Made by a program: the position numbers and the translations under genes
Notes under the pieces: generated by a model
What the model was told of the DNA's origin: nothing
Database searches by the model: none
What the model saw: only the letters and a program-made list of their open reading frames with translations
Assembly (NCBI GenBank): GCA_032718475.1
Contig: JAUCBJ010008272.1
Coordinates: 64,336 to 97,279 of the forward strand
DNA: 32,944 bases
Source of the DNA: Nemertoderma westbladi
Lineage: Eukaryota > Xenacoelomorpha > Nemertodermatida > Nemertodermatidae
Direction of reading: 5' to 3'
Shown: positions 10,472 through 21,115 of the stretch, piece by piece
Layout of the letters: each line of letters opens with the position of its first letter
Position numbering within the stretch: the first letter of the stretch is position 1

Positions 10472-11717
10472 CGTAACTATAAGAAACCCGGAATTGTTTT
10501 TGAAACTCAGCAACTAAATCGCCTGGTTGGTCGTTTATGTTTATTGGAAAGAGACCGAGAGTTGTCCGGCAACTACGGAAAACAAGAGACTCTTCCTATG
10601 ACCACCTCCCTAATCCAACAAACATCTAGGGACTCCACAACGTAACAGCATTTCGAGTGGGTGTGTGACTACATTATTTTATTTGTTTATTTTTATATTT
10701 ATGTATGCATTATTATGTAATTTATATTAGTATGATCGTTTTCTTTAATTTTATTTAGTAGAATGATATTTTAACGATTATTTAGTAGATTAGTGCAATA
10801 TATTTCCTATTTTATTACTTAATTACTTAGTATAATATATTTCGTTAACAATAATTTAATTTTCTCTTTCCTTACTGTCCGTATTCTATTATAAATACGT
10901 GACTACAGTAAGATGAAATGTCGGTACTTATTACCGTACTATCTATACCACTCCTACTATACTTAGGTATTATTGGTAAAGTAGAGTATTAGGAATGCAA
11001 AGTTTAGATCCTCGTGTCTCGGCCAAACCAAGCTCTGGGTAGACCTTATATTACTAACTATAGAGTCACTATTAAATAGCTGTTAAATTTGGTAGTAATA
11101 ATCTGTACAGTATGTTTTATGGGCTCTGCCCGATGAATAAACTTGAAATTGAAAAAAATAGCATCCCAGATCTGTATGCATGAGAAATACCCTAATTCTA
11201 CCGCTAGCTTTGCATGTCACCATAGTAACAACCACTCTAGAATTAGAAGTGAGTTAAAAGAACAATAGAAAGCTTACCCCATTGAATAGCATGCATAATA
11301 AATAGCATCTTAATAGTATCTAAGGATACATAATAATAACGTGGCATTCTGGAAGGCATCTGACTAACGGACAAATGGCCCTAATTTGTACAAATTGTGG
11401 CAGGAATGTTGAATTTGTGTATTTATAGGTGAATGTTACTGCTAATATGTGTTTACAGTAGCGAGCCGCAATTGTGAAAGTTATCCTAAATCTGTAACAA
11501 GTACCTCCAGTATATTCGAGCCCTTGGGACGGACAGTAGAGTGACTCGCGCTAATTATTGTTGTCGTTGTGTGGCTACTATGTTGGCGAGAGGCACAGCG
11601 ACAGCAGTACATCAGCGCTGAGGATCTCAGGGCTGTCCGGGGGGCAGAGGGGGATTAAAAGGCGGCGACGCCCGATAGCCTTATTCATTGTAATCTCGAT
11701 AAACTCATATAGCAACT
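10472..11717. other. AT-rich non-coding region downstream of BEL pol
   Basis: No gene is visible. 10660-10900 is very AT-rich. At about 11110-11158 the sequence GGGCTCTGCCCGATGAATAAA, followed by TTGAAATTGAAAAAA, resembles the 3' terminus of a LINE or another polyadenylated element, and contains an AATAAA signal. The final 200 bp before 11718 become more GC-rich and include GGATTAAAAGG at about 11650-11660, a possible TATA-like element ahead of the broken gene at 11718. A 3' LTR should lie here but I could not define one. Confidence 0.45.
11110..11160 (+). terminator. Possible polyadenylated element end
   Basis: AATAAA follows GGGCTCTGCCCGATG, and an A-rich TTGAAATTGAAAAAA tail ends near 11158. 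This looks like the end of a retroposed or LINE sequence on the plus strand. No coding sequence upstream can be tied to it, and it could instead be the polyadenylation region of the BEL 3' end. Confidence 0.35.
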
Positions 11718-14700
11718 ATGACTGAGTTGATAGAAGACAATCTTGGTATCAGGGAGCGATATACTCGTTTGATAAGCGGCGACGCGAGTCAACACACGGC
11801 GGAAGACAATGGCCATTATATCGAGCCGCCAATGTCCGAGGAACAGCTAAGTGTCAATTAGACTATAGAAAATTCACCGCTCGCTATATGCATCATAATG
11901 GTACGTATATGGACTTCTTAACTAGTGGTCATCCTATCGATTTCCCCGGATACTGACGATGTAGATACCGAAAGAGAGATTATTTTATTTAAATATCATG
12001 CCCAGCGGAGTCGGAACAATAAACTGAGAATTGTACATGAAAATTATATTCGAAACCGACTCGAAAGAGAAGATGTTGAAGAACCGGACAAGCGCAGTCA
12101 CTTTTACAAATACTTAGAGTTCCTGAGAGAAACTTATCTCAATGTAGCTAGTCAACAAAATCTAGAAATTCGATATCCGCAAGGTATACAATACATCCTA
12201 ATCCAATGATGGAACTTAAACGACTGTATTTTACTATGATGTATCTTACCGCCGATCGACCACTACTTGTTATACCAGATAGCTTCGAACAGATGGAGGA
12301 ATATTGTAAAACTGGAGAAAGATCGCCAGCGTTCCCCTTACAAGATGTGCGTCTTTGGTACTACTGCGATGAATGCCCTAGACCCAATCAACAAACGGAA
12401 AGACATAAACACCCGCGTAGACGTTGCGCTAAACACAGTTTTACTCGCAATACTTACGGGAGTTTTGAGCAAAACTTGTTCGACGTACCACCTATACTCG
12501 CTCGACTCAAACAATCCTTAAGTAAACCTATGATCAGAGTTCCGGAATACTCGGTCAGACCTCCTCATTCCCCGGTGCGACCGCAGACTCTCGACCCTAA
12601 CAGTATGACAGATCCTCCTGAGTTGTACTCATTGTTCAAAGATATGGTGTTACCCAAACAATTAGTCGGTGGCACTCCGGTTGTGGGCTCTTTAGATATT
12701 TGCCCATCCTACCTAGCCGGATTGGGACGCGGACATCTAATATCTCCTTTACAACCCTTATAATCATCCCGGTTTGACTCCGATACAACCTCTCACTGAG
12801 GTGGAGGAAAGTGTTATACGTAACACACTGGACGTGATTCTGCAAAAGATCGGAAAGGGAACCTACGATTGTTTAGACAAACGTAAATTGCAACAGCAAG
12901 TCCAAGTGGTAAAAGAATTAGCTTTACCCCAGTTCGATCGTGAAATCAAGAATCTGGAGGAAGATATTGAACTTGGACGTACATATTCACTACAAGAGTT
13001 CTTAGATGAACGCTTTCAAAGACAAGCGGAGGAGAATCAGCTCGAGGAGAAACATTGAAATGGACGAGAGAAAAGAAGCAGGTTTAGCCCAACCTGAAGC
13101 TCAAATACTTATGACTGATCTCTATTCCAAAACCATCATTCATCCTTCGATGGTTCCTCATTTCGGAGATAAACTCTTCGCGACAGCACAACCTCAACCG
13201 GTTGATATCAACTTAAGATCTCAAGATCTTATCGTTGACACTCCTATGTTACAATGTCCACCGATCGAAGCTGCTCGTGTCAACGGTATACTCATTGAAC
13301 CTCCGGACAATCGAGCGGATCTTGTCCGTCGTATGGTACACGAGGTTAAATACGCGCTAGACCTTTACAGAACTCATTTTACGGGATCAAAGATCACCCC
13401 TATTATGTCCATTTAACTCACTATTATATGGTGAAACCTGAAGATCCTACACATAGTTTAAAGTTTCTACCATTGATAAATCCCCTCGATCTTGTTGAAC
13501 TCGAACAACTACAATAACATTTAGATCAATTAGTTAAAGCAAACTCGTTTAGAAAACCTTATAATGTTTCAAGAATAGAAAATGATGTATTACCTCTATA
13601 TAATCTCGATGGATTTATTAAAACTCGATTAGTCCATTGGAATCTAGATGTATTGTTTGAAGAAGAAAGAATACAAAGATATGGAGATGAAGCTACACAT
13701 ACTACGCATTATTTGAAATATCGCGATTTACCTAATGCCAACGACCGCGCGACATTATGGCATCCGGACCATAGCATGTTGACCATAGAAAAAACCACAG
13801 AAGAGTGTAACGAAACTCATAACATTATCGAAATGTACGGAGTTGTTACATACAATAACGAAGGTAGTGTTCCTGTTGGAGAACTAGGAACTACGAGAAT
13901 GATACATATACGAGGATTAGCTGGTTCTACCCATGTTTTTACTTGGGCTTGTTCCGACGCGATCGACTACTCTTTTGAGACTCTCACAGAGATACAAAGG
14001 AGACTTAGACATGGACAATTCGAACTCGCGCGACGTTATGTAACCAATACCGAACGCAAACCGGCAATGGGTATAGATGGATCTATGCTACCCCAACCAG
14101 TCCTCGAAATGCTCTCTGACGAGAGAATAGTTAAGATCGGTTCAGCCATTTATGGAGATCTCCAAAACGACTTTAGAAATATGGAAAATATCCCATACCC
14201 TTTCGTAGACACTCAATTGATTGCACCATATGGGCAGAAGGCCGAGGTTTCTTCCGGACTATGTATGCCAATACACCGAGCGGAATTAACAAAGTACAAA
14301 GGACCTCCATGGGACATCTGGCCTTCCAGGATTACAGATGGAATTTTAAAGTTGGGGATCCCGTCAGTTATCAACAAATATATGGCGACCATTATTCGCG
14401 ATTATATTTTGACGGACCGTTAACAGCACCTGGAGTCGTTTATAGCTTTCTAATTAGCTATATATACCATCTTTGAGAAAGCCGCACTTGCCGGTTTGGC
14501 TAGCCGATGTGTGCAGTCGAACTATACGCGCTCACCCCTTATTGCTTGGAACTAAACTTGATAAACTAGATGAACACAATAAATTCATCCGATTCGAATG
14601 CTTTAGGCGCTTTCTGACTCCGTTCCGTAACGTTGACAGTCAGTTTAAAGACCGCGCTTTGACCAAACTCACCTTGTTTCTCAACGAAATTCAGACATTG

Positions 14701-14745
14701 TTACATATTTGGAATCCTTGCAACGCAAGCTTTTTAATGATATGA
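11718..14745 (+). pseudogene. Broken gene for an unrecognised ~1,000-residue protein
   Basis: Open stretches follow one another on the plus strand with almost no gaps: 11718-11858, 11861-11950, about 11945-12205, 12206-12760, 12765-13055, 13055-13395, 13392-14310 (one in-frame TAA at 13515-13517), to 14475 in another frame, and 14461-14742. I count about eight frameshifts and one stop. The pieces share a style rich in charged residues, Tyr and Pro, and read sensibly across each break, so they look like one intronless gene. An ATG at 11718 is a fair start. I see no known motif; a possible zinc site is YYCDECPRP plus a His/Cys-rich stretch (12358-12440). There is no signal peptide or membrane segment. 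A gene from an integrated large DNA virus or an undescribed mobile element is possible, but I cannot support a family. Confidence 0.6.
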
Positions 14746-15059
14746 AAAAATTACGACTAATGTGAAGAATGGCCACGATACGGAGGATATATTTCGCAAA
14801 AGACACTTTTTTAAAACGCTTATAAATAAAATTTAAAGGCGAAATCGAAAATTCCGGCTTCATGATAACAACCACGGTGAGTTGAACTAGTTGTGTTTCA
14901 AATTTCAAGCAATATGATAAAGATTTGTAGAAAAATTTGGGGGGGGGGGGGGTCCATGTCATCAGAAAATGTCACTATATTACGGGTCATGGTGTACTAC
15001 TGTACTATACATATTTACATACTGACATGCTACAGTACTGACTGACATTACTACTGCAG
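14746..15059. other. Non-coding spacer with a 14-G run
   Basis: This is AT-rich sequence, with a run of 14 G at 14939-14952 and then low-complexity sequence rich in ACTGAC, TACTG and CTACTA words. The last part borders the (ACT)n tail of the minus-strand LINE fragment. No gene is visible. Confidence 0.6.
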
Positions 15060-15230
15060 TACTACTACTAGGATCGGCATGCTGCATTGCAGCTGCATTT
15101 TTTAGAATGCTGTGCCGGTTTGTCAACAAAATTGCGCCGCCACAACTCCATATCACCCATGACATTTGGTAGATCATCCGCCGTCCGCATCTTCAAGGCC
15201 AGTGACTTTTAAGATGCGTCTCAAGAAAGT
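15060..15230 (-). mobile_element. LINE 3'-end fragment
   Basis: Read on the minus strand, this matches the last 160 bp or so of the LINE at 529-1588: the end of the open frame (ELWRRNFVDKPAQHS), then AAAATGCAGCTGCAATGCAG and the AGT-type tail. It is an extreme 5' truncation. It lies about 330 bp upstream of the IAP start codon. Confidence 0.85.
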
Positions 15231-15564
15231 GACATACAGCATAGGCCTACCAACTATGCACTATACTGCAGTACTGTCTACTGCTGTACTGTCAGTCTGT
15301 CAGTATTTTGTTATTGTCTGATTGTTACTGTGTTATACTGTAGCTAGGCCTAGGGCATAGGGCAGTAGGGAGTAGGGCCTACCGATATCTGGATATAGGC
15401 ATTTACGCTGCTTTACCTGTATAGGCTACTGCCAGCCAGACTGCAGTACTGGTCCGCTGGTAGGCCTACTTCAACGTAATTCTGTAATTTAATTACCGGT
15501 ATCCTGTTATTGTTGTAACCCGATGTTCTGCAGTTCTGATGTTTAGGTGTTATTTCATATTTCA
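15231..15564 (+). promoter_or_regulatory. IAP 5' flank (promoter or 5' UTR region)
   Basis: The sequence is rich in TACTGTC/CTGCAGTACTG words and TAGGCCTA palindromes. TTTAG at 15541-15545 could be a splice acceptor for a 5' non-coding exon joined to the coding exon. No firm TATA box or initiator could be picked, so the transcription start is unknown. Confidence 0.35.
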
Positions 15565-16616
15565 ATGAATTACGAAACAGCTCGACTCTCTAGTTTTATT
15601 AACTGGCCGGAAAACGCCCCGCTTAGCAGCCGTAAGCTTGCCCGTGCTGGATTCTATTACCTCGGGCGAGAGACAGCGGTTGCATGTTTCTCTTGCGAAT
15701 GTCGATTGGAACGCTGGAACTATGGCGATTCCGCCGTCGCTAGACACAGACAAACATCCCCACAATGTGCCTTTATCACAGGCAAAGCAACTAACAACGT
15801 TCCTTTCCACGGACAATCTATAGATTATAAGAAATTCTCAGAGCCGATTGAATCGAAATTATCCGATAATAATAATGAAAAATTAACTCCCGATGAAATA
15901 AACGAAGTCGCTAGTAAACTTAAAATTACTCCCAACCCCATGAAGACGGAGTTGGTTCGATTGTCGACTTTCTCGCATCCGCATTGGCCTGTGGATGCCC
16001 CGGTATCTCCCCGTAGCTTGGCATCCGCTGGGTTCTTCTACTTGGGCGTCGCGGACCAGACGCATTGCTTTGCGTGCGGTGCCGTGCTCGGTAACTGGGC
16101 GACCGGTGACCGACCCCATCTCGAACATCAGGCGTTCTCGCCCCAATGCCCCTTTGTGCTCGGGGTGGACTGCGGGAATGTGGTGGCGCCGGGGGGTGGG
16201 AGGAGGGAGGGGGAGGGGCAGGAAAGTTACCCGGGATCGAGTGGAGAGGAGTTCCTTCCTCTTGTAGGAACATCGCAAGAGGCGGGAAGTTCGTCACGCG
16301 GAACGCCCCAAGTCCAACCCAGTAGTAGAACATTCTTCCCGAGTATTCCGGGGAGCAACCAGAAATCCCCGACAGTGGAACCCAACCATTCCACTCGCTT
16401 CCTGTGGCCCAAGGCTAAGTACATGGGCTACGACACGAAAGAGTCCCGATTGGCTACCTTCAGAGGTTGGCCATCCAGCTGTCCAGTGAGCTCAGACAGT
16501 CTGGCAGAAGCAGGGTTCTTCTACACTGGGCTAGACGACCATGTAACGTGTTTCCATTGTGACGGTGGGCTACGAAGTTGGACAGATTCCGACGACCCAT
16601 GGGCAGAACACGCGAG
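15565..16616 (+). CDS. Inhibitor of apoptosis protein, exon 1 (BIR1, BIR2, most of BIR3)
   Basis: IAP proteins bind caspases or other regulators through BIR domains and act as E3 ubiquitin ligases through a RING. The ATG at 15565 opens MNYETARLSSF, directly at the first BIR, the usual place. Three zinc-binding sites of the form C-x2-C-x16-H-x6-C are complete: C41/C44/H61/C68 (BIR1, residues 5-72), C168/C171/H188/C195 (BIR2, 129-199) and C329/C332/H349/C356 (BIR3, 294-361), the last cysteine coming from exon 2. BIR3 keeps the groove expected to bind IAP-binding motifs: compared with human XIAP, W339, D343 and W352 stand at the W310, E314 and W323 positions. A G/S/P-rich linker of about 95 residues (200-293) separates BIR2 and BIR3. 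The exon ends in the codon for R351 at GCGAG|GTGAGT. No frameshift is present. Confidence 0.92.
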
Positions 16617-16829
16617 GTGAGTTGTTTGGAGTTGTGGACTAGGCCGACCCAGAATCCTTGTTACCTCGAATAATTCGATTGTTTAAAAAAGTAGATCTAA
16701 ATATTAAAAATAGCCTAGCAATTATTGAATTTTGTTTAATTTGATGTACACCCCGCAAACACTGATACTACTTTACAGTTACACAGTTGTAGTAACTTCC
16801 CTACTACAACTACTATTTTCGGTCTGCTG

Positions 16830-17800
16830 CATTGAAACTGCACATTGAGATGTTACGCTGGATTAAAAAAAAATGCACCGCCACAACTCCCTATCCTCCA
16901 TGACTTTCTTTCGCGATATTATCTTCAAGGTCAGTGTTCTCCAAGAGGCGTCTCAAGAAAGTCATGGGCTGTTCACCATGCTTATTCACTCCATGGGGCT
17001 GCCAAAGTACAAGATTATGCACTGGCTGGTCCTCACAGCGAAAGCAATGTCCTGTATAGCGGAGGCGGCTTTGTGCAGGTGTTAAGCTTGGGGGGAACCA
17101 ATAATGAGACACCTCCAATGTTATATAGTGTCTGATTGGAGATGTGTGCATTGTACTTGACATAATCGCCACAATGAACCCGGCGTAGCATTCTTGTGAA
17201 TGTGCCATCCAGATATTTGGTGTCCTCAGCAGTTAGAGCCCAGCATGGACTCCCATAGAGGAGTACTGGAACTACTGCTGCTCTAAATAATCGGACCTTA
17301 AGTTTCCGATTAATTCTCGGTGACTTCCAAATCCTGAAATGCACGTTCAAGGCTGACCATGCCTTTCGCTTACGTATTCGATGATCCCAGGTAACAGAAT
17401 TCGTCCCCATATAATGAAAGTATGCTGAACCTACGTGAGCGAGAGACTGAATCAAAGGCCTTGAAGAAGTCAACAAAGATAACAGCCAGATGCCTGTCTT
17501 TCTTTTTTGATAACTCTTCAATTATCCTTCTAAGTGCCAAAATGGGCTCCATGGTCCCACGACCTTTATGGAACCCATTCTGATTTCCACGGAGCAGTCT
17601 CTCAATGGGATCCCTGATGCGATTTAATAGAATTCTATTGTATAGCTTTGCAGCAATCGAGATCAATGAGATTCTCCGAAAAGAACCATAGAGTGTTAGG
17701 TTGCCCTTCTTGGGAACTGGCACCAACTTATTTGTTTCCATTTCTTGTGGGACTCTTGTTGTTCGGTACATGTCTACTATGGCTTGGGCCATATTCTAAA
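16830..17800 (-). mobile_element. LINE copy with internal deletion (same family as 529-1588)
   Basis: Reading the minus strand from 17792, the frame begins at RT fingers (KLVPVPKKGNL, RRISLISIAAKLYNRIL, then NQNGFHKGRGTMEP) and reaches the first catalytic region, FVDFFKAFDSVSR. It then jumps near 17400-17440 straight to FCYLGS, so motifs B and C, including the FADD box, are lost. The C-terminal region follows in two frames (17033-17521 and 16891-17208) with LRFAGHC-like and VHNLVLWQPHGVNKHG words. The 3' UTR and AGT-rich tail end near 16800-16830. The copy is also truncated at its 5' end near 17795. It is inactive. Confidence 0.85.
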
Positions 17801-17929
17801 TATTGGAAAGCCCTTTATTGTTGAATAATTGTATTATCCAGTTAACAAAACTCAAAAATGTGAAAATTTTTGTTACACTTATTTTTTCACAAAATTAAAT
17901 TGAATCAAAGCAAAGCAAAAAAGCAAACA

Positions 17930-18156
17930 GTTGGCCGAAGCCGGAGGCGACCCAAAGGCTCCTCTTTCGATAGCTGCTACCCGAGGGTAGGGGTGGGCGG
18001 TGGGCGCTACTCCTATCCCAAGATTTGCGCCCAGTTATTTAACTGGTACTCATTTTATCGACCCCAGTGGATGAAAGGCTGAGTGGACCCTGGCAGGGCT
18101 GAACCGACAACCACTAGATTGCAGGCCCGGTGCTCAACCAAATGAGCTACCCCGTC
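17930..18156 (-). mobile_element. tRNA-derived SINE
   Basis: On the minus strand the element starts with a tRNA-like head. GGGGTAGCTCATTTGGTTGA (18154 downward) contains an A-box-like TAGCTCATTTGGTTGAGC, and about 35 bp later GGTTCAGCCC (near 18096-18105) is a B-box-like sequence for RNA polymerase III. The middle carries CCACTGGGGTCGATAAAATG followed by AGTACCAG, a conserved block I associate with tRNA-SINEs of several invertebrate groups. The 3' end runs through GGCTTCGGCCAAC into a TTTGCTTTTTTGCTTTG tail. No target duplication was clear. A patchwork copy of the same element lies inside the satellite at 31157-31415. Confidence 0.8.
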
Positions 18157-18387
18157 TTTTATTTATTACTTATTTATCTATATTTAATTTTCCTGTAACT
18201 TTTTCATGGGTTGTTTCATGATTTATTTGTGTCTTTGTTTGCCATTGTAATATACATTTTGCTTTGCTACATACTTAGACTCACATACATTACTAAGTAG
18301 AGCTGTACTATAAGGATGCACAGACTCATACAAACATAGGCTTACCATCTTACAGGCCTGTATCCACCATTCACCTTATACAACTAA
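18157..18387. other. AT-rich intron sequence between SINE and LINE end
   Basis: No gene or named repeat is recognised here. It starts in TTTATTTATTACTTATTTATC low-complexity sequence. Confidence 0.5.
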
Positions 18388-18606
18388 AATAATAATAACA
18401 ATAATGAGCTGATAATTTTAGAGCGCCCTAACTCCATGAAGTCAAATTCGAAGGCGCTGGGAGAGTATAGAGGAAGAATTTAATTGAGTGTTACTGAAAG
18501 GCCCTGTTGAATAGTTCAGTTTTTAGACCACGCTGGAAAGTATTGAGAGTGGTTGCAGTTCGGAGGGATAATGGTAAGCTATTATAAACGACAGGTGCTG
18601 AGTAAG
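18388..18606 (-). mobile_element. L2/CR1-like LINE, 3' end of ORF2
   Basis: Minus-strand translation gives FGAHSFSYSAPVVYNSLPLS, then LRTATTLNTFQRGLKTELFN, the typical last residues of ORF2 in L2/CR1-group LINEs (consensus style RSFSxAAPxLWNSLPLxLR...F...LKTxLF). A short 3' UTR follows with AGGGCGCTCTAAAATTATC, ending in ATTATTGTTATTATT, the microsatellite tail usual for this group. Upstream (higher coordinates) the copy runs straight into the 53-bp minisatellite, so nothing else of the LINE remains. Confidence 0.8.
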
Positions 18607-20490
18607 AGAAGGAGTGAGCGCCAAAGGATACTACTAGGTTGTAATGGGGTATCTTTAGTAAGAGAAGGAGCGAGCGCCAAAGGATACTAGGTTGTAACGG
18701 GGTATCTTTAGTAAGAGAAGGAGCGAGCGCCAAACAATACTAGGTTGTAATGGGGTATCTTTACTAAGAGAAGGAGCGGGCGCCAAAGGATACTAGGTTG
18801 TAACGGGGTATCTTTAGTAAGAGAAAGAGCGAGCGCCAAAGGATACTAGGTTGTAACAGGGTACAGTATCTTTAGTAAGAGAAGGAGTGAGCGCCTAAGG
18901 ATACTAGGTTGTAACAGGGTATCTTTAGTAAGAGAAGGAGCGAGCGCCAAAGGATACTAGGTTGTAACGGGGTATCTTTATTAAGAGAAGGAGCGAGCGC
19001 CAAACAATACTAGGTTGTAATGGGGTATCTTTACTAAGAGAAGGAGCGAGCGCCAAAGGATACTAGGTTGTAACGGGGTATCTTTAGTAAGAGAAAGAGC
19101 GAGCGCCAAAGGATACTAGGTTGTAACGGGGTATCTTTAGTAAGAGAAGGAGCAGCGCCAAAGGATACTAGGTTGTAACGGGATATCTTTAGTAAGAGAA
19201 GGAGCGAGCGCCAAAGGATACTAGGTTGTAACGGGGTATCTTTAGTAAGAGAAGGAGCAGCGCCAAAGGATACTAGGTTGTAACGGGGTATCTTTAGTAA
19301 GAAAAGGAGCAGCGCCAAAGGATACTAGGTTGTAACGGGATATCTTTAGTAAGAGAAGGAGCGAGCGCCAAAGGATACTAGGTTGTAACGGGGTATCTTT
19401 AGTAAGAGAAGGAGCGAGCGCCAAAGGATACTAGGTTGTAATGGGGTATCTTTAGTAAGAGAAGGAGTGAGCGCCTGAAGGATACTAGGTTGTAACGGGG
19501 TATCTTTAGTAAGAGAATGAGCGAGCGCCAAAGGATACTAGGTTGTAACGGGGTATCTTTAGTAAGAGAAGGAGCGAGCACCAAAGGATACTAGGTTGTA
19601 ACGGGGTATCTTTAGTAAGAGAAGGAGCGAGCGCCAAAGGATACTAGGTTGTAATGGGGTATCTTTAGTAAGAGAAGGAGCGAGCGCCAAAGGATACTAG
19701 GTTGTAACGGGGTATCTTTAGTAAGAGAAGGAGCGAGCGCCAAAGGATACTAGGTTGTAGTAATGGGGTATCTTTAGTAAGAGAAGGAGCGAGCGCCAAA
19801 GGATACTAGGTTGTAACGGGGTATCTTTAGTAAGAGAATGAGCAAGCGCCAAAGGATACTAGGTTGTAACAGGGTATCTTTAGTAAGAGAAGGAGCGAGC
19901 GCCAAATGATACTAGGTTGTAACGGGGTATCTTTAGTAAGAGAAGGAGCGAGCGCCAAAGGATACTAGGTTGTAACGGGGTATCTTTAGTAAGAGAAGGA
20001 GCGAGCGCCAAAGGATACTAGGTTGTAACGGGGTATCTTTAGTAAGAGAAGGAGCGAGCGCCAAAGGATACTAGGTTGTAATGGGGTATCTTTAGTAAGA
20101 GAAGGAGCAAGCGCCAAAGGATACTAGGTTGTAACGGGGTATCTTTAGTAAGAGAATGAGCGAGCGCCAAAGGATACTAGGTTGTAACTGGGTATCTTTA
20201 GTAAGAGAAGGAGCGAGCGCCAAAGGATACTAGGTTGTAACGGGGTATCTTTAGTAAGAGAAGGAGCGAGCGCCAAAGGATACTAGGTTGTAACGGGGTA
20301 TCTTTAGTAAGAGAAGGAGCGAGCACCAAAGGATACTAGGTTGTAACGGGGTATCTTTAGTAAGAGAAGGAGCGAGCGCCAAAGGATACTAGGTTGTAAC
20401 GGGGTATCTTTAGTAAGAGAAGGAGCGAGCACCAAAGGATACTAGGTTGTAACGGGGTATCTTTAGTAAGAGAAGGAGCGAGCGTCACAC
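18600..20490. repeat. 53-bp minisatellite, about 35 copies, derived from LINE ORF2
   Basis: The unit, written in two parts, is GCCAAAGGATACTAGGTTGT, then AACGGGGTATCTTTAGTAAG, then AGAAGGAGCGAGC (53 bp). Copies differ by a few bases. On the minus strand the unit encodes LLKIPRYNLVSFGARSFSY, and at its lower-coordinate end it runs into SFSYSAPVVYNSLP of the L2/CR1-like LINE, so the array expanded from that coding segment. As 53 is not a multiple of 3, the frame rotates every unit, which explains the many short minus-strand open frames; none is a gene. Blocks of variants recur about every 318-320 bp. Confidence 0.92.
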
Positions 20491-20619
20491 TTTTATTAAA
20501 TGATTTTAGTAATATCGAAAAATAAATAAATTTGGAACTAAAGACGATGAGGTAAGGCACATTATTTCATTTTAAACTACAAACATAATGTATTAACATG
20601 GCAGACCTACACAACGTGT
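20491..20619. other. AT-rich spacer before P-like transposon
   Basis: This is non-coding intron sequence between the minisatellite and the target duplication of the P-like transposon. Nothing is recognised in it. Confidence 0.5.
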
Positions 20620-20627
20620 GTATAGTA
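20620..20627. repeat. 8-bp target site duplication, left
   Basis: GTATAGTA directly abuts the left terminal repeat and is identical to 23787-23794. Confidence 0.9.
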
Positions 20628-20752
20628 CAAGGTGTACTAAATAACAGGTCATGCAGCGAGAATTGGCCTCCAATTATTGGAGGCTGAACATTTTTATTAA
20701 AGTGGGAGTGTGTATACCTAAGATTTTAAATCACACAAGATTACTAAAATTA
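20628..20752 (+). repeat. Left terminal inverted repeat of P-like transposon
   Basis: It pairs with 23664-23786 over about 125 bp. The hairpin-forming GCCTCCAATTATTGGAGGC lies at 20666-20684. Confidence 0.92.
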
Positions 20753-21115
20753 CGCATCAGCTAGTGCAGCACTCAGGCAGTGCTCTCTCTGTACCAGTTT
20801 GCGCTGTTGTGTATAACAGTACCGGTACTCAGGCAGTCAGGCACCTGTTGCTGATATAACAGTATAATGAATTTCAGCTTTCTGGCTTTTACTGTTTCAT
20901 TACAGCAATAGGCCTAGCCTAACAGTTCTGCGGCTAATTAGCTAATTAATAAAGTCATAAAGTAGACAGGTTAGCGGGTACGGGGTGGGTAGGCCGAAAG
21001 TAGGCATGGCTTATTGAATAGCTAGCTGCCTTAAAGTAAATTCTGATATTGCTGTATTCCTGTATTCTGGTTGTCGCAATTTGTATAATTGTATAAGGCC
21101 GAGTTGATATTGAAT

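Noticed and set aside
10640-11160. 3' LTR of the BEL element
   Set aside because: I could not find a matching sequence upstream of gag, and no TG...CA pair could be fixed.
15883-16424. Open frames on the minus strand within IAP exon 1
   Set aside because: They are antisense shadows of the GC-rich BIR coding sequence, with no domain of their own.
18491-20560. Several minus-strand open frames in the minisatellite
   Set aside because: They come from frame rotation of a 53-bp repeat; only the last part (about 18490-18620) is a true LINE coding remnant.
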